Part shown: positions 29,721 to 42,710 of the stretch, piece by piece
How positions within the stretch are numbered: the stretch's first letter is position 1
Layout of the letters: each line of letters begins with the position of its first letter
Source: Allium sativum
Lineage: Eukaryota > Streptophyta > Magnoliopsida > Asparagales > Amaryllidaceae
DNA length: 64,000 nucleotides
Reading direction: 5' to 3'
Assembly: GCA_030737875.1 (NCBI GenBank)
Contig: CM060915.1
Span: forward strand, 634,758,786-634,822,785
The notes under the pieces: model-generated
What the model saw: only the letters and a program-made list of their open reading frames with translations
What the model was told of the DNA's origin: nothing
Databases searched by the model: none
Translations under genes and position numbers: made by a program

Positions 29721-31160
29721 AGGTGATATGACATTAATGGGCCATACCGACGAAGAATTCTGGATGGATCGTCTTCATACTCTCTTCTGTATCCCATGTA
29801 CAATCGTCATCATCCTCAATTCATTGCACCTTGACTAGCTTAACCATCTTCCTCCTAAGCTATTTCGTGTCATTCCCCACAACGCGAAGCAACTTATGAG
29901 GTTTCATAACTATGGTCTCGACTTCTAGGTCTTCGTACTGTTACGGAGATACCACCACATTCGAATCATGCACACACTTCTATAGAAGTGACACATGGAA
30001 AACATTGTGCACACTCTACATCTTCTCGGGAAAATCCCAGCCTATATGCGAGCTTCCCAATCCGCTCGACTATCGGAAAAGGTCCAACAAACCTAGGTGC
30101 TTACTTTACTTTACTTCTGAATCGAACAACATGCTTTAAAGGCAAAATCTTCACGAAAACCATATTGCCAACGTAAAATTCCAAATCTTTTTGACGCTTA
30201 TCGGCTTAACTCTTCTGGCGGTCTTGGGCTGCCTTCGTTCATTGTCGAACGATCTCGATACAATCCAAGGTCTCTCTAATCATCTTAGACCCAAGTATCA
30301 AATTATCTCCAGTCTCTAACCAACAAGTCGGAGACTTACACGACCTTCCGTACAACGCTTTGTATGGTGCCATTCCAATGCTCGACTGGTAGCTATTGTT
30401 GTATGCAGACTCAACTAAATGTAGATGGTCTTTCAATGATCCTTCGAAGTCCAATACACAAGCACTCAGGAGATCTTCCAAAACTTGGTTAACTCTCTCA
30501 GTTTGACCATAGGTTTGGGGATGATAAGCCGTACTTAAACACAACTCGGTTCCCAAAGCCTCTTGCAAACTCTTCCAAAATCCACTCGTGAATAATGGAT
30601 CTCGATCACTCACTCTTCTCTATGGGATACCATGGAATCGAACTATCTATTTTACCTAAAGATCAACCAAGATGTTGTCCTTGTCAATTTGATTGGAATA
30701 AATCTTGCACCTTTGGTCATGCGATCCATGATGACCCAAATTCTTTCATTTCCTACCCTGGTTCTAGGTAGTCCGTCGATGAAATCCACCGATATCTGCT
30801 CCCACTTCCATGTAGGAACTTCCAACTACTGAAGAAATCCACTCGGCTTCTCCTGTTCATCCTTCACTAACTGACAGGTCATGCACTTGGAAATAAACTT
30901 TTTAATGTCCCTCTTCATACCTTCCTAGTAGTAAGACCGCTTAATGTCCTGATACATCTTATTACCACCCGGATGAATCATCAACTTCGAGTGATGACAC
31001 TCCCTCGGAACCTAATCTCTCAGTCCGTCGATATCAGGAACAAACAGTCCTCATTGTTTCCGAAGCCAACCATCTCGATCGACCTCGAATTCCTTATCCT
31101 TTGGTTCCAACTACTGGATAATATTGACAAGCTTTGTGTTACACTTTTGGTTCTCGCCAA
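29721..31160 (-). pseudogene. F integrase and chromodomain remnants
   Basis: Frame 30613-30239 holds [40 protein letters not shown] and LVESAYNNSYQSSIGMAPYK, i.e. the second Asp and the Glu of the integrase core. The first Asp region is near 30750-30800. Toward 29730 the chromodomain keeps KMVKLVKVQ and DCTWDTEESMKTIHPEFF, with a TGA between. Several stops and frame changes separate the parts. Confidence 0.8.
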
Positions 31161-32677
31161 ACCTTTCGATGAGAGTAGGTCTTATCAATAAGCTTGCTAA
31201 CATTTCAGGTTTCAACTCACACCGTGGTCTAGACTCAAATCTAGCCTAGTACTCGAGGTTTTTCCATTCTGAAAAAATTGCTCCAAAACCTACGTGTCTT
31301 TGACTCAACGCATCCGCCACTGCATTTCCTTTACCAGGAGTGTAGGCTATACAAAAATCATATGACGCCAGAAACTCTAACCACCATTGCTTTCGAGGAT
31401 TCAAATCCTTTTGGAAGAAAAGATATTTTAACGACTTGTGATCCGTAAATAACTTGAATCAAACTCCCAACAAGTAATATCTCCTCGTCTTCAGAGCAAA
31501 TATGATCGTTGCCAAGTCCAAATCATGAGTTGGATAATTCATTTCGTACGGCTTCAGTTATCGACTCATGCAGGCCACAACCTTATCCTTCTACATTAGC
31601 ACTGCTCCAAGTCCAGTTCCACATGCATCGGTGTACACCACCATATCTTTATTCCCCCTAGGAATTGTCAAAACAGGAGCGCTCATCATTCTCTTATTCA
31701 TGATTCCAAAAGCTTTCTCACACTTTGCATCCCATGTGAATAACTGATTTTTCTCGTCAATCCCGTTAATGGTGCGGCTATCTTGGAGAAATCCTTGATA
31801 AATCCTTGATAAATCCTTGATAAATCAATGATGATATCCCGCCAATCCAAGGAAACTCCGAACATCCATTGCATTCTTAGGTATACCCCAGTCCTGGATT
31901 GCTACCACCTTAACGTGGTCAATCATTATTCCATTTCCAGAAACAACATGACCTTAGAACCTCACTTTTCTCTTCTAGAACTGACACATTGAAAACTTAG
32001 CTCTTAGCTGATTCTGTTGTAAGATTTCTAAAACAACTCACAAGTGCGTCTTATGCTCTTTCTCATTTTGGGAGAAAACCATAATATCATCTACTTACAC
32101 AAGCAAAAACTTGTTCATCAGATGTTTAAACATCCTATTCATAAGATACACAAAATATGTTGGTGTGTTAGTAAACCCAAATGGCATCACCAACCATTCG
32201 AAGAAACCAAATGGTGTCCGAAAAGCAGTCTTCGGAACACTATCCTTTGCCACCATCAACTGGTGAAATCCCATTGCCAAATCCATATGTGAAAACACCT
32301 TGGCTTCGTGACGTTTATCGAACAATTCATCTTTCTTGGCAACAGATACTTTTCCTTCTTGGTCACCTTATTCAGCTCATGATGATCCACACACAGTCTC
32401 CATTAGCCTTGGTTGCAAGTGCAACCAGTGCACCCCATTCGGATACACTTCTCCAAATAAACCCTTTTCCTAAAAGGTCACGTACTTGCACCTCTGATTC
32501 TTGATGTTCCTTAGGCGTCAACCGCCTAAGAAGCATGACAATAGGTCTCTCGCCCTTGACCAAATTGATTCTGAACTCAAATCTCACGATGCGGCGGCAA
32601 CCCTTTGACCTCTTCAAAGACATCATCAAACTCACTAGCGATTGGCACAGATGAAAGGTATTCCCATGGAACCACAA
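31161..32677 (-). pseudogene. F reverse transcriptase and RNase H remnants
   Basis: RT pieces: 32677-32372 (RRLTPKEHQESEVQ, RSVSEWGALVAL), 32325-32095 (FSHMDLAMGFHQLMVAKDSV, LVMPFGFTNTPTYFVYLMNR), then after a TAA the catalytic VDDIMVFSQN near 32090. RNase H pieces near 31350-31560 keep [14 protein letters not shown] and the SLKYLF region. A short triplicate of AAATCCTTGAT (31790-31825) is a local duplication. It is not translatable as one protein. Confidence 0.8.
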
Positions 32678-32734
32678 GCGAATATGAATAGCTTATGAAG
32701 ACACCATTTTAGGCTTACATCGAATCATAACCAT

Positions 32735-33157
32735 TCACTCTTCCACATTCCCGACTATCATCTCTAGCTTCTCGCAATCCACTTTTGCCACATATCTCTT
32801 GAACCAATCCATACCCAAAATAATTCCAAACCCAGCGAAGTTCAAAACAAAACAATTACACATAAAGGAGCAGCCATGACTCGACAACACTAGACCTCGA
32901 CAAATCATACAAAAACTGGATGAACCCTCAACTAGATTAGTCACAACAAAAGGTCGATCACAAATCTCGGGTTCCAAACCCGAGCAGCACACAAGCTCAT
33001 TGCAAATGAAAGAATGTGATGCTCCAGTATCAAATAACACACAAATCGAAACAACTTTAATGGAAGGAACACCTTGGACGATGACACTCTTCCCTTTTTC
33101 CTCTATTGTAGGAGCCCTTAACGATGATGGCACAACCTCCAAAGCATACGCCTTCAT
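32735..33157 (-). pseudogene. F protease region
   Basis: One open stretch with the aspartic protease motif VLFDTGASHSFICNELV and the family segment FVLNFAGFGIILGMDWFKRY. It is open for 140 codons, the longest intact domain of F apart from gag. Confidence 0.83.
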
Positions 33158-33179
33158 AAGCTGCTTTCCCTTAGCTGGT

Positions 33180-34036
33180 TCTGGGCAATCCTTCTTGTTA
33201 TGTCCAAGCTTGTCGCAGTTGTAGCACTTCTTCTTAGCCTTTGGGTTCTTGCAATCCTTGGACTAATGGTCCTTCTGCTGGTAGTTGTAGCAAATTACTT
33301 CTCCTTTTTGGTTTTTCTAGCCATCCATTCCTTTCTATTGTTGCTACTTCCTCTTCTTGTTATTACCACTCTGTTGTGGTTTCGGTTCTTCCTTAGCTGC
33401 AACAACAGTCTCTTCCTTGGGAAACAAACTCTTATGCCTTAGATCTTTCTTGACAATCTTCTCATAAATATCATCAAGATGATCAACTAGCTGATTTCCA
33501 AGGTACTTGTCCAAGCCCATGATAAATTTCTTGTTCTTCTGATAAGGAGTCTCGACTTATGAACGATACTTCAACAAAGCTTCGAAGTAAGAAATATACT
33601 CCAGCACGGGCCAACCATTCTGCTTAAGCTCGAAAAACCTCTTAAACAGAATAGACTTCTGAATGGAAGAGATAAACGTCGTCTTGAACTTGACTTGGAA
33701 TTGTTCCCATGAAATCTCATCTTTCGGAGTCTCTAGAGTGGCAGAGTTCCACCAGTTCATAACTCTGCCCTCTAGTTGTCTCGATGCAAGCTTTCTCTTG
33801 GTCACATCATCAATTCCCAAGTCTCTAAAAATTTGAATGCAAGTATCAAGCCACCATTGAATCTCTACAATCGACTCCGTTCCATTAAATGACTTCCCTC
33901 CTAGGGTAGTGAAGTCCTTGCACAACTTAGCAAAGTCCACTGCCCTAGGCGCTTGCACTTGAACTCCTACATCTACCACAGCTGTCCCCTGAGTTGGTAC
34001 CCTCTTTATGACCACTACCATCATGGCCTCGAACAT
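33180..34036 (-). pseudogene. F gag with zinc knuckles
   Basis: Frame 34036-33557 contains the gag core: FAKLCKDFTTLGGKSFNGTE, SRQLEGRVMNWWNSA, SILFKRFFELKQNGWPVLEY. The tail is in other frames. One knuckle, CYNCDKLGHNKKDC (near 33215), is intact; an upstream one has lost its second Cys to Tyr and has a TAG (near 33270). The upstream start is degraded, and the first ATG of the frame need not be the original start. Confidence 0.82.
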
Positions 34037-34289
34037 GGCTGGGTAGTCTGGTATACCGCCATTACCCCTTCAGGAACAGTCTCCTCCCTAGCAGTGACTC
34101 TCAATGGTCGACGAATGATTCTAAATCTGTAATATTGAATGTTAGTCCATGTACGAGAAAAATTGAAAATGAAGTTCAAACGCTACTATATTATACACTA
34201 GTATATAGTATACATCCATCAGAAATATACAAATACACCTCTTATACGTAATTACATCTTTGAACTTTGGTTAAAAATCGATAACCAGA

Positions 34290-34301
34290 GCTCTGATACC
34301 A
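34290..34301 (-). other. F primer-binding site
   Basis: TGGTATCAGAGC on the minus strand, two bases from the 5' LTR end (34304). Initiator tRNA-Met type. Confidence 0.92.
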
Positions 34302-34303
34302 AA

Positions 34304-37258
34304 TGTGACGACCGCCCGTAACTCCCGCACTTAACAAGAGAAATAATGCGCTGAAAGACGTGCCTGGAAGCTACGGACGATCATCAGGGTAGAACAGTAT
34401 ATGCGGAACTTGTCGTATAACTCACAGTGCAAGGATAAATATAATAGAACATAAACAACAGGTACTAACAGTGAAGAAGAATTGAGTAGGAACTTTAACT
34501 TTCATATCATCATGAATCATCCAAACATCAAACTAGATACAACATCAAATTTTGTACAATGTGCCTCACTACAAGTCATTCAGAGAATATATCAAACAAC
34601 GGAAAACATAAATAGTAGGTAGTAGAAAATAATACGCCAGCCTATTGCTCGTCATCGCACAATAGTATCGTCCTTATCAAGATCTACTACATGTCATCTG
34701 CTACTCAGTCTGTCAATCAATAACCGGATGAACAACCCAAGGTAATAAGAGGAAACATAAAACCTTAAGTCATACAATGGTCTTATTGAGCGATAAAACA
34801 ACAATCTAACATCATCAATAAAGTATATGTGAATAGGCAGATTAACCAACTAATCTACCAACATCAACAGAGAAGAACCCAAATCCATCTTCCCCACATT
34901 GGACAGTGATAGCCTTTACAAACAATCAGTTGTAAACAAACAATAAATGAATGGAAATCAGTTATCAAGCATAGACAATCCTAATCGATATCGATATCTC
35001 CCAAGCACAAGCCCCGTAGGTCTAAACCAACATCAGACAAGCACCCAAGAAATATCTCCTTCGACGTCGAATAATCTACACTAGTTGATATAATCAACGC
35101 AATCATTATCCATGACTCTAGCTATCACTGCCCATCATGCCTTGAAACCATCATTAATCATATGACGGCTACGACATGCCATTTGTCAAGGGCTAATGGT
35201 AATCCTAGTTCTAGTAAAAACTCCATACGCCATTCGTCGCTACGTATCTAGGCCTTTATTGCTACCCAGGGTACTCGAATAATTATCTAGTCTTTTAGGC
35301 GTCCCTATTATACCCTTACTTTGAGTCCGCTAGAACCTACGATAACGATAATTCCTCAACCTTCTTTATCTCTAGTCGTCATCATCGGCGACCATTAACA
35401 AGCTCAAATCATCTTTAGCAGCCATTATCTACGAGCTCAAACCATACTTGAGTCGTCTGTATATTCATTGCATTTCATCGATCAACGAACACTTCAAAAC
35501 ACTTCGAACATTCCTGCTTGAATTCGCGTAGAAGCTATTATCATCACCAATCCAAAAATATGCTTTGTTTGGTCGATTCTGCATCCCATAGCATTTGCAG
35601 CTTTTTCGCTATGAAAACCTGAGTACAGCGTTAAAATAGCCTTACAGCGTTTGGAAATGCTACCATATCCCTGCATTCAAATCTGGTACCCTGCCACTTG
35701 GTATTCTGAAAACGGTGTAAATCCCCAGCGCGCACCTTGGCAAATCACCTATTTCACCGTGCGCAGCACGTTCTAGTATTTGGCACTTGGTACTTGCCAA
35801 ATCCACAAATCTGATACTTGCCACATTAAGAAACCATGTTGCATGTATGGCCAAACCACCTTTTTTTCCCGTATTGCGCATGTGGCTAATCACCACGCCA
35901 TTTAGCCCAATCCATCCTCTACTGCAGCTTTTGCCAAATGCTATAAATAATAATTTTTCCCAATCAATAGAGTTGCACATATCCCCCTATGCGCACTCAA
36001 GAAAATCTCTCTTTTTCACATGTGCAGGCCTATGTGAAACTGCCTGATCCATGCGCATCAGTTGTAGCCCGATCCATATCTTCCATAGCGTTTTCAAACG
36101 CTATAAACCACCAGAAGTTGATTTTTGGCCAATCCATCCCTTTATTTTTCCCGATCCAATGACCACTTTCCCCTCGATCCATGACCAATAATTTAGCCTG
36201 ATCCATCTATTTAAATTGCCAAACTTCGACTAATCTTCATGCTTGAGCATGACTCGAATCCATACTCGAAAACTACTCAAACTCCAACTTTTTCAACAAT
36301 GATTTAATCAATGTAACAACAATAAATCACGTAATTATCAACAAACATTAAAACAACGGTTTAATAATCAATCATATCGATAAATGGATCTAACTATATA
36401 ATTAGCATATAAAATACCATTTATAAGTTTCTATATTAGATCATATGGTGTTTGGAATTGAAATCATACTTACATCAATTATATCTATATGAGTGTTTGG
36501 AATTGAAATCATACATACATCAATTATATCTATATGAAAACAACTTGAAATTATGAACATAAGATCATACAACCATATACTCCATTGAATCCGTGCGAGA
36601 GATGCTTATCACTGACCAATTCCTCAAAATAACTTGAAATTGACTAAATTCAAATTCGAAAGCGATGATCAACCATTAAACCTCTCAATTTGATGCGATC
36701 TTCTTTCACTTGATGTAGATCTAGCTATACTTGATGTAGATCTTCAATCTTCTCGGGTAGATCTAGAATTTTAATGAAGGAAAGATGTATTTGATTGAGC
36801 AAGGAGAATCACAAGCTCAACCAAATGAGTGAATGAAGAAAAGTAACCCTCTCTCCATCCCTTTAACCCCCCTATTTATAGGCCAATATCCCACTAATGG
36901 GCCACCCCAATTCAGCCCATTGATGACTAGCCAAACCTGAACAGAATTTTTTGAAACTTTAAAACAACATTTCCTCCCAAATCGCTGAACCAAATCTTTA
37001 GTGTGACCACTCTACAAATTGAAAACATCATTTACTTTCCAATGAAATCAATCCCAGCACCTGATTCGATCCCAATCAGAAGTAATGGCCTGTACAATAC
37101 TAACAGGGGAAAATGGTCACAAATAAAATTGGTAACAATTATGGACATGTCTCACATTCCTATAAACAACATATTAAAATATGAGAATGAGCCAGCCCTT
37201 AGGGAATTAAATAAAAATATTTTATGATCCTCTGATACGTAAAATGCGAGATGTTACA
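34304..37258 (-). repeat. F 5' LTR (2955 bp)
   Basis: On the minus strand it starts TGTAACATCTCGC at 37258 and ends GGTCGTCACA at 34304. TATAAATA (minus) is at 36880-36873. A 45-base unit beginning GTGTTTGGAATTG is tandemly duplicated at 36448-36537 and is single in the 3' copy. I do not see the paired hairpins of A, B, C and G here. Confidence 0.85.
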
Positions 37259-37535
37259 GTAAAGGTTTACTTATCACCTGTGGAAAGCGAACGATTGTAG
37301 TGAAATTCTGCATGGTGAAGTACAGGACTCGATGTAGTATTGGTTAACCCAAACCAGTATAAAAATCATGGCATTATTTACTTTATTGCATTTTATTTTA
37401 TTACTTATTTCATTTTGTTTCAAATTTGAATAGATATAGTGCTAAATTCATAAATGTACTTCACACCTTTAGTGTATGAGTAGCTTTAAAATTCATTAAC
37501 ACTCTGTTATATATACCCCCAGTTCCCAACAATCG
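37259..37535 (+). repeat. Possible Copia-type LTR remnant
   Basis: GGACTCGATGTAG, then AACCAGTATAAAAATC followed by T-rich ATTTACTTTATTGCATTT, resembles the R/U5 part of plant Ty1/copia LTRs. ATACCCCCAGTTCCCAACA could be the LTR end. No PBS or coding part follows. Low confidence. Confidence 0.3.
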
Positions 37536-38163
37536 GTTACCACAACCTCTCACCCACTAATATTGGCAACGATCCACCATCAATATGTCGAACGCATAAT
37601 AACTTTGGTCACGGTACTCACATTTTCCCCTGTGGTAACTAGTTGTTGGCCTAGGTGACACTAGGGGCACTACATATACCAATAATGATAATGAAATACT
37701 GTTGTGTCACAGATCCAGGGCGCGACCCCGCGATCAGGCCGTCAAGGTGGATACTGGTCATTCTAGTTCACTTCCGCAATATTTATAGAAAGCTGGCCAG
37801 TGATAGTTCGGTACTACTAACTACATGCACTAATATATACATAATAAAATAGCATGTGCACCGTAGCGCATTAAGCTATGCAAATAATGATCTATTACAA
37901 AATATCCATACCAACGTACTGTATAATATATATAGCCGACGCATGGCTAAATATAATGATAGATCAATAAATGACTAGTATAAATATGTATTCACCGCAA
38001 CAAATACGACACACTACTTATCCCCATATTAAGTGTTATACACGATTAAAAGACAACCAGATAAATAACCCATCAGTGTCCCATACCACCACGTTTATTA
38101 TTCTATTTATTTAGTGCTCGTACACTACACTTACCCTTTAATACTTTATACAATAGGTCCAAT
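37536..38163. other. Unassigned AT-rich DNA
   Basis: No coding frame, repeat or known motif is recognised here. Short frames are interrupted and lack domain likeness. Confidence 0.4.
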
Positions 38164-38176
38164 CACTACAAGAAAA
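38164..38176 (+). repeat. CACTA left terminal motif
   Basis: CACTACAAGAAAA starts at 38164. The three bases before it (AAT) would be one copy of the target duplication. Confidence 0.8.
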
Positions 38177-38769
38177 ACCACTTTCAACTGCAACCAAAGA
38201 CAGCGTTTTGGGTGCAAATGTTGTCAAATTTTGGTCCCCCTAAATTCACTACTCAATGAAATGCTTCCGTTGATTTCAACACTAATTGAAACGTTGATAC
38301 AACACATGTGATAAAATATTTACCCTAATCAACATGCACGGATAACATCCCGCCTCCAGTTTCATTTCCCTCTGCCTAAAAAATTTACGTTCCCTTTTCC
38401 TCCAGTTTCATTTCCCTCTTTAGACTTCATTTCCCACATTCGATTTCATCTTATGGTAAACCTAATTTTATCATTTCATCGTTCCTTATTTCCCTGCCCT
38501 AGTTCCTCTTGCTCAGTTACTTCAATCGATTTAGTTATAATTTGTCTTATGCATATTTAGTTCGATCGACTTAGTTTTCAATTGATTTAGTTATTTGTCT
38601 TTCGATTCGATTGATTTAATTACTTAGTTCTTGTACATTTAGTTCGACTGATTTACACTTATAAGTGAAATCTGTAGTATACGTTGGGCAACTTAAAGAA
38701 AATCAAGAATAGATACCTCAATATGTTTTTATGTGCTTTCTTTACATATTTGAAGCAACAACCTTCCTG

Positions 38770-38935
38770 GTTGAAAATTGTGGTTACATATATAGCTGGT
38801 CGAAAATTGTTGTGACATATATACCTACTTTTGTACATATATACCTGGTTGTGTACATATATATCTTGTTTAAAAACGCTGTGACATATATAGCTGCTTG
38901 TGTACATATATCGCTGGTTGAAAATTGCTTGTGTC
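38770..38935. repeat. Degenerate short tandem repeats near the CACTA 5' end
   Basis: ACATATATACCTGGTTG-like and GGTTGAAAATTG-like units alternate six or more times. They may be CACTA subterminal repeats, where transposase-related proteins bind in this superfamily, or a local minisatellite. Confidence 0.5.
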
Positions 38936-39084
38936 CAAAGGGAAAGAGCAGCAACAAGTAATGATTTGAGTATGTGTGAATTGCAACTAGAGAGTTGTGC
39001 ACATGAGTTCTGATTATCCATTTGTTTATAACTTTTTGCTATTTGTATTTTAGGTACTTGATTTCATACACATTGTATATGACG

Positions 39085-40480
39085 ATGGACAAAGATTAGT
39101 TGCGTAAACATAGGTATTAGTTGCTAATTTATATTAAACTTTCGATTTGACATACTCTGAATTTTGATAATATAAAGTAACACTTGTTTTCAATTTTATT
39201 TACAGAACAAGTAGAGAGTATGGCCTAGGTGTTCGAAAATTTGTGCTTGATGCCAAAAAAAATTTAGGAGATGTAGAAAAGATTTTGTGTCCTTGTATAA
39301 ACTGTCGTAATCTTAATCATCACAACGCGGACACCATTGTTGAACATTTGATTATAAGGGGAATGGATCCTAAGTATGAAGGTGGTATGTGGTATAATCA
39401 TGGCGAGTAAGTGATCGTTGAAAAATCGGTTAAAATTGGTGAGACATATGACTTATTCAAAGCAATTCACTATGAAGATGAAGACTATATCAATCATACT
39501 TTTTTTATGATGACAAAGATAAGGACGGTGCACAAAAGTGGCATGATGATTTACTTAAAAATTTGGAAGACGCTGAAACACTATTGTATCCTAGTAGCAT
39601 AGACCATATAAAGTTATTTGCCATTACTACTTTGTATAAAGTTATTTGCCATTACTACTTTGTATAATTTTAAATGCGATTCTGGATTATCTTATACTGG
39701 TTTTGATAAACTTCTTAACATCCGACATATGTTTTTGCCAAATAATAATGTACTCCACAAGACTTTATATAAAGTAAAAAAGTTTCTGAAACTATTTGAT
39801 ATGGGATTTGAGAAAATTTGTGCTTGTGAAAACGATTGTTGTCTTTTACGTAAAAAGAACAAAAATTTAAATAGTTGTCTGAAATGTGGTTCTTCACGAT
39901 GGAAAATCAATTGGAAACAAAGGAGATTATGCAAGGTATCCCGGTTAAGGTATTGAGATATTTTCAAATAATTCCAAGATTGAGAAGAATGTTTAGGTCT
40001 GAAAAATGGCAGAGGAAATAAGGTGGCACTTCAAAAATAAAAGTAGTGATACAAAGATGCGACATCCTGTAGATTCTATAACATGGAGCATGATTGATGA
40101 AAATTGGAAAACATTTTTAGTCGATCCACGTAATATTAGACTTGGTCTTGCTACAGATGGATTTATTCCATTTTCTATGTTAAGCTCCAAGTATAGTTGC
40201 TGGCCAGTAATGCTTGTGACTTATAATTTGTGGCATATTTTGTGCATGAAGAAGGAAAATATCATGTTAACACTTCTAATTTCAGGTCCAAAACAACCAG
40301 GAAATGAAATTGATGTATATCTGGCGCCATTAGTAGAAGACTTGCATTACTTATGGAGTAAGGAAGTAGAGACATATGATGCACTAAGTAAGACACTTTT
40401 TAACTTGAAAACTATTTTATTGTGGACGATAAATAATTTTCCAGCTTATGGTAATCTTCTGGATGTCGTGTAAAGGGTAA
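39085..40480 (+). pseudogene. CACTA TNP2-like transposase, N-terminal half
   Basis: Transposase cuts and moves the element. The start MDKD at 39085 is followed by TAG at the family's Trp. An intron, 39114-39205 (GGTATT...TTTACAG), joins the frames in phase. The transposase-associated domain has CPCINCRN, VEHLIIRGMD and MWYNHGE. A frameshift lies near 39500, and 28 bases (39610-39637) are repeated at 39638-39665, breaking the frame again. The TNP2 core has KKVKFLK-type sequence, CACENDCCLLRK, IIPRLRRMF, then ATDGFIPFSMLSSKYSCWPV, GPKQPGNEIDVYLAPLVEDL and TILLWTINNFPAYGNL. Confidence 0.88.
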
Positions 40481-41835
40481 AAAAAGCGTACCATCATGTT
40501 GTCTCAACACTTAACATCGGTGGTTGAGACATAGTTGAAAGACTATTTATACAGGTCATACAAGATTTTTATCCGCTACAAATCCATTAAGAAAAAAAGG
40601 CATGGTTTGATAACACCGTAGAGGATGGAAAAAGCCTAGAATTCTAACTAACAAAGACATCTCTTTAAGTTTGAAAGACTTTCCAAATGATTTTGGAAAA
40701 GCACCGAAAGCAAGAAAAGGCAAAGGTAAAAAAGAAAGATTGACAACAACAGTGAAGATGATGAAGAAGATAATGATCTTATTAAAAAAGAGCTATTAAG
40801 GCGGAAAAAGTGATCAATCTTTTTTGACTTTCCATATTGGGAGGTTAGCATTTATATTCCGTTTTCTTTATTGGCCTATTACTAACAAAATGTGAGAAAA
40901 CTCTAAAGCTTAACTTTTTCTTATTATAAGCACTTCCATTACGTCATAATTTAGACGTAATGCACGTTGAGAAAATTTTTGTGAAAGTACACTTAGTACA
41001 ATGTTGCATGACAATAAATAAAAGGATGGGATTAATTGTAGACATGATCTACAGGATTGGGGAATTCGACATAGCCTTTATGTACAACCTCGTGGGACCA
41101 AAACATACCCTCCACCGGCTCAATATACATTATCAAAACTGGAAAAAAAATATTTTGCAAAAGGCTTTATAATTTTAAAGGTCCTGATAGTTATTGCTCA
41201 AATTTTAAAAGATGCATATCATTGGTGGATTGTAAATTTAGTGGTTTGAAGTCTCATGATTATCATGTTTTGATGCAACAATTATTGCCGGTTGCACTAC
41301 GAGGTTTGTTGCCCATAAAGCCCCGAAAACAATTATTCATCTATGTTCATTCTTCAATAAAATATGTCAACATGTTCTTGATAGAGAAAAACTGCAGCAA
41401 CTCGATAACGAGATCGTTAAAATATTGTGTGAACTTGAAAGATATTTTCCACCTTTATATTTCGATATTATGATACACTTGATGATTCATCTTGGGAGGG
41501 AAGCTTGGTTGTGTGGACCTATTCATTTTTGTTGGATGTATTCCTTTGAAAGGTACATGAAAACGCTTAAAGATTACATAAGGAATTATGCAAAACTAGA
41601 GTGATGCATTGCGGAATCCTATCTCGCAGAAGAATGCATGAGATTTTTTAATGAATTTTGGAGTAAATCAACAAACTTGGAAAAAAATCGAAATGAAGAG
41701 TATGAAGATATTGCAATACTTGAAGGACGTCCAATTTCAATGTTCGAACAAGTTACATTGTCTGCCAAGAAAAAAGAAATTGCTCACTTAGTGGTGTTAA
41801 TAAATATGGCCGTAGTGGAACCGCTTTTGGAGTAA
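40481..41835 (+). pseudogene. CACTA transposase, middle part
   Basis: This continues the TNP2 protein in pieces: KSIFFDFPYWE-like sequence near 40815-40850, HNLDVMHVEKIFVKVH near 40945, LKSHDYHVLMQQLLPVALRG near 41245, YFPPLYFDIMIHLMIHL near 41448, then LAEECMRFFNEFWSKSTNLE in frame 41638-41835. The DYHVLMQQLLPVALRG and HLMIHL regions mark the C-terminal domain found in plant CACTA transposases (DUF4218 type). At least five stops or frameshifts occur. Confidence 0.82.
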
Positions 41836-42099
41836 TTTAATATCATGTAATGTTTCCATTCATTTTTTGTAGTTACATTTGCGGTTACAACTTGACATTA
41901 CTTTTATTATACTAGTTTGCATTTGGAAGAGTTGCAAAATTCAAACAAGTGCTTAGAAAGAAATGCGACATTACTTTGGAAATATCATGGAGATAATTTT
42001 GCTAGTTGGATTAAAAAAAAGTTTGTTACAAAAAATTCAACATTTCCTATATGATTTATAAATACTATTTTGAAATACTTGCTTTTTCTTTTTTTAGAT

Positions 42100-42700
42100 T
42101 CCTATCAACTCAAAAGATCATGATAAAATGTTAAAATGGATTGCTTATGGCCCTAAAAATACTACGTTGTCCTGTAAAGGATTTATTATTAACGGACAAC
42201 GATTCCATATTAAAGATGTTGATAGAGAAACTCTGAATAGTGGAGTGAACTATGATGCGACCACCATGTATAGAGCAAGTGTAAAAGACAGTTCTCAAGT
42301 GGTTGATGTGGTCACTTACTATGGAATATTGACTAATATATTTTTATTGGTTTATAATATTTTTATATTCCTATTTTAGTTTGTCATCGAGCGAATATAG
42401 GAAACGGGACAAAAGTTGAAGATGAATTTACTCTTGTTAATTTGCATCAAATTTAGGTTTCTTTTTCAAGAGACCCTTATATTCTCGCATCTCAGGCGAA
42501 ACAAATTTTTTATTCAAGAGAAAATGAATCTTCGAATTTATATTTTGTGATGAAAGCACCGCCAAGAGGTTTTCATGAATTAATTAAAGATAGATAATTT
42601 TATTGAAGAAAACAACTATGTTGTAGGAGATTGTGAAGAAATCGAGGACTTGGTTGAGGATGCTAGTTATGTAAGAGAGGACTGCGAAGGCATAATTTAG
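42100..42700 (+). pseudogene. CACTA transposase, C-terminal exon remnants
   Basis: After an intron-like gap (41836-42099, ending TTTTTTTAG at the new frame), the frame reads GFIINGQRFHIKDVDRETLN, NSGVNYDATTMYRAS, VVTYYG. Later FSRDPYILASQAKQIFYS and VMKAPPRGF follow in another frame. This fits the DUF4216-type C-terminus of CACTA transposases. An acidic end follows with stops. Confidence 0.75.
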
Positions 42701-42710
42701 TAGTTCTAAT

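Larger units (their letters stand above)
28715..37258 (-). mobile_element. F: degenerate chromovirus (3' LTR cut by T1)
   Basis: Minus-strand element with 5' LTR 34304-37258, PBS 34301-34290, internal region 29536-34303 and a 3' LTR of which only 28715-29535 is present before T1. Both LTR copies start TGTAACA on the minus strand. Coding is scattered over many short frames with stops in gag, protease, RT, RNase H and integrase, so F is the most decayed coding element of the nest. A chromodomain-like end (MVKLVKVQ, DDDDCTWDTEE) makes it a chromovirus. Confidence 0.88.
38164..42710 (+). mobile_element. CACTA (En/Spm) transposon, degenerate
   Basis: The left terminus CACTACAAGAAAAACCACTT is the standard plant CACTA end. 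A transposase pseudogene begins 0.9 kb later on the same strand. The right terminus (expected to end CTTGTAGTG) was not found by reading up to 44535 or after element C, so the right boundary is unknown and 42710 is only the last recognisable coding sequence. Confidence 0.75.

Noticed and set aside
38731..38961. ORF of 76 codons near the CACTA end
   Set aside because: Composed of translated short tandem repeats with ORFs on both strands; no domain.
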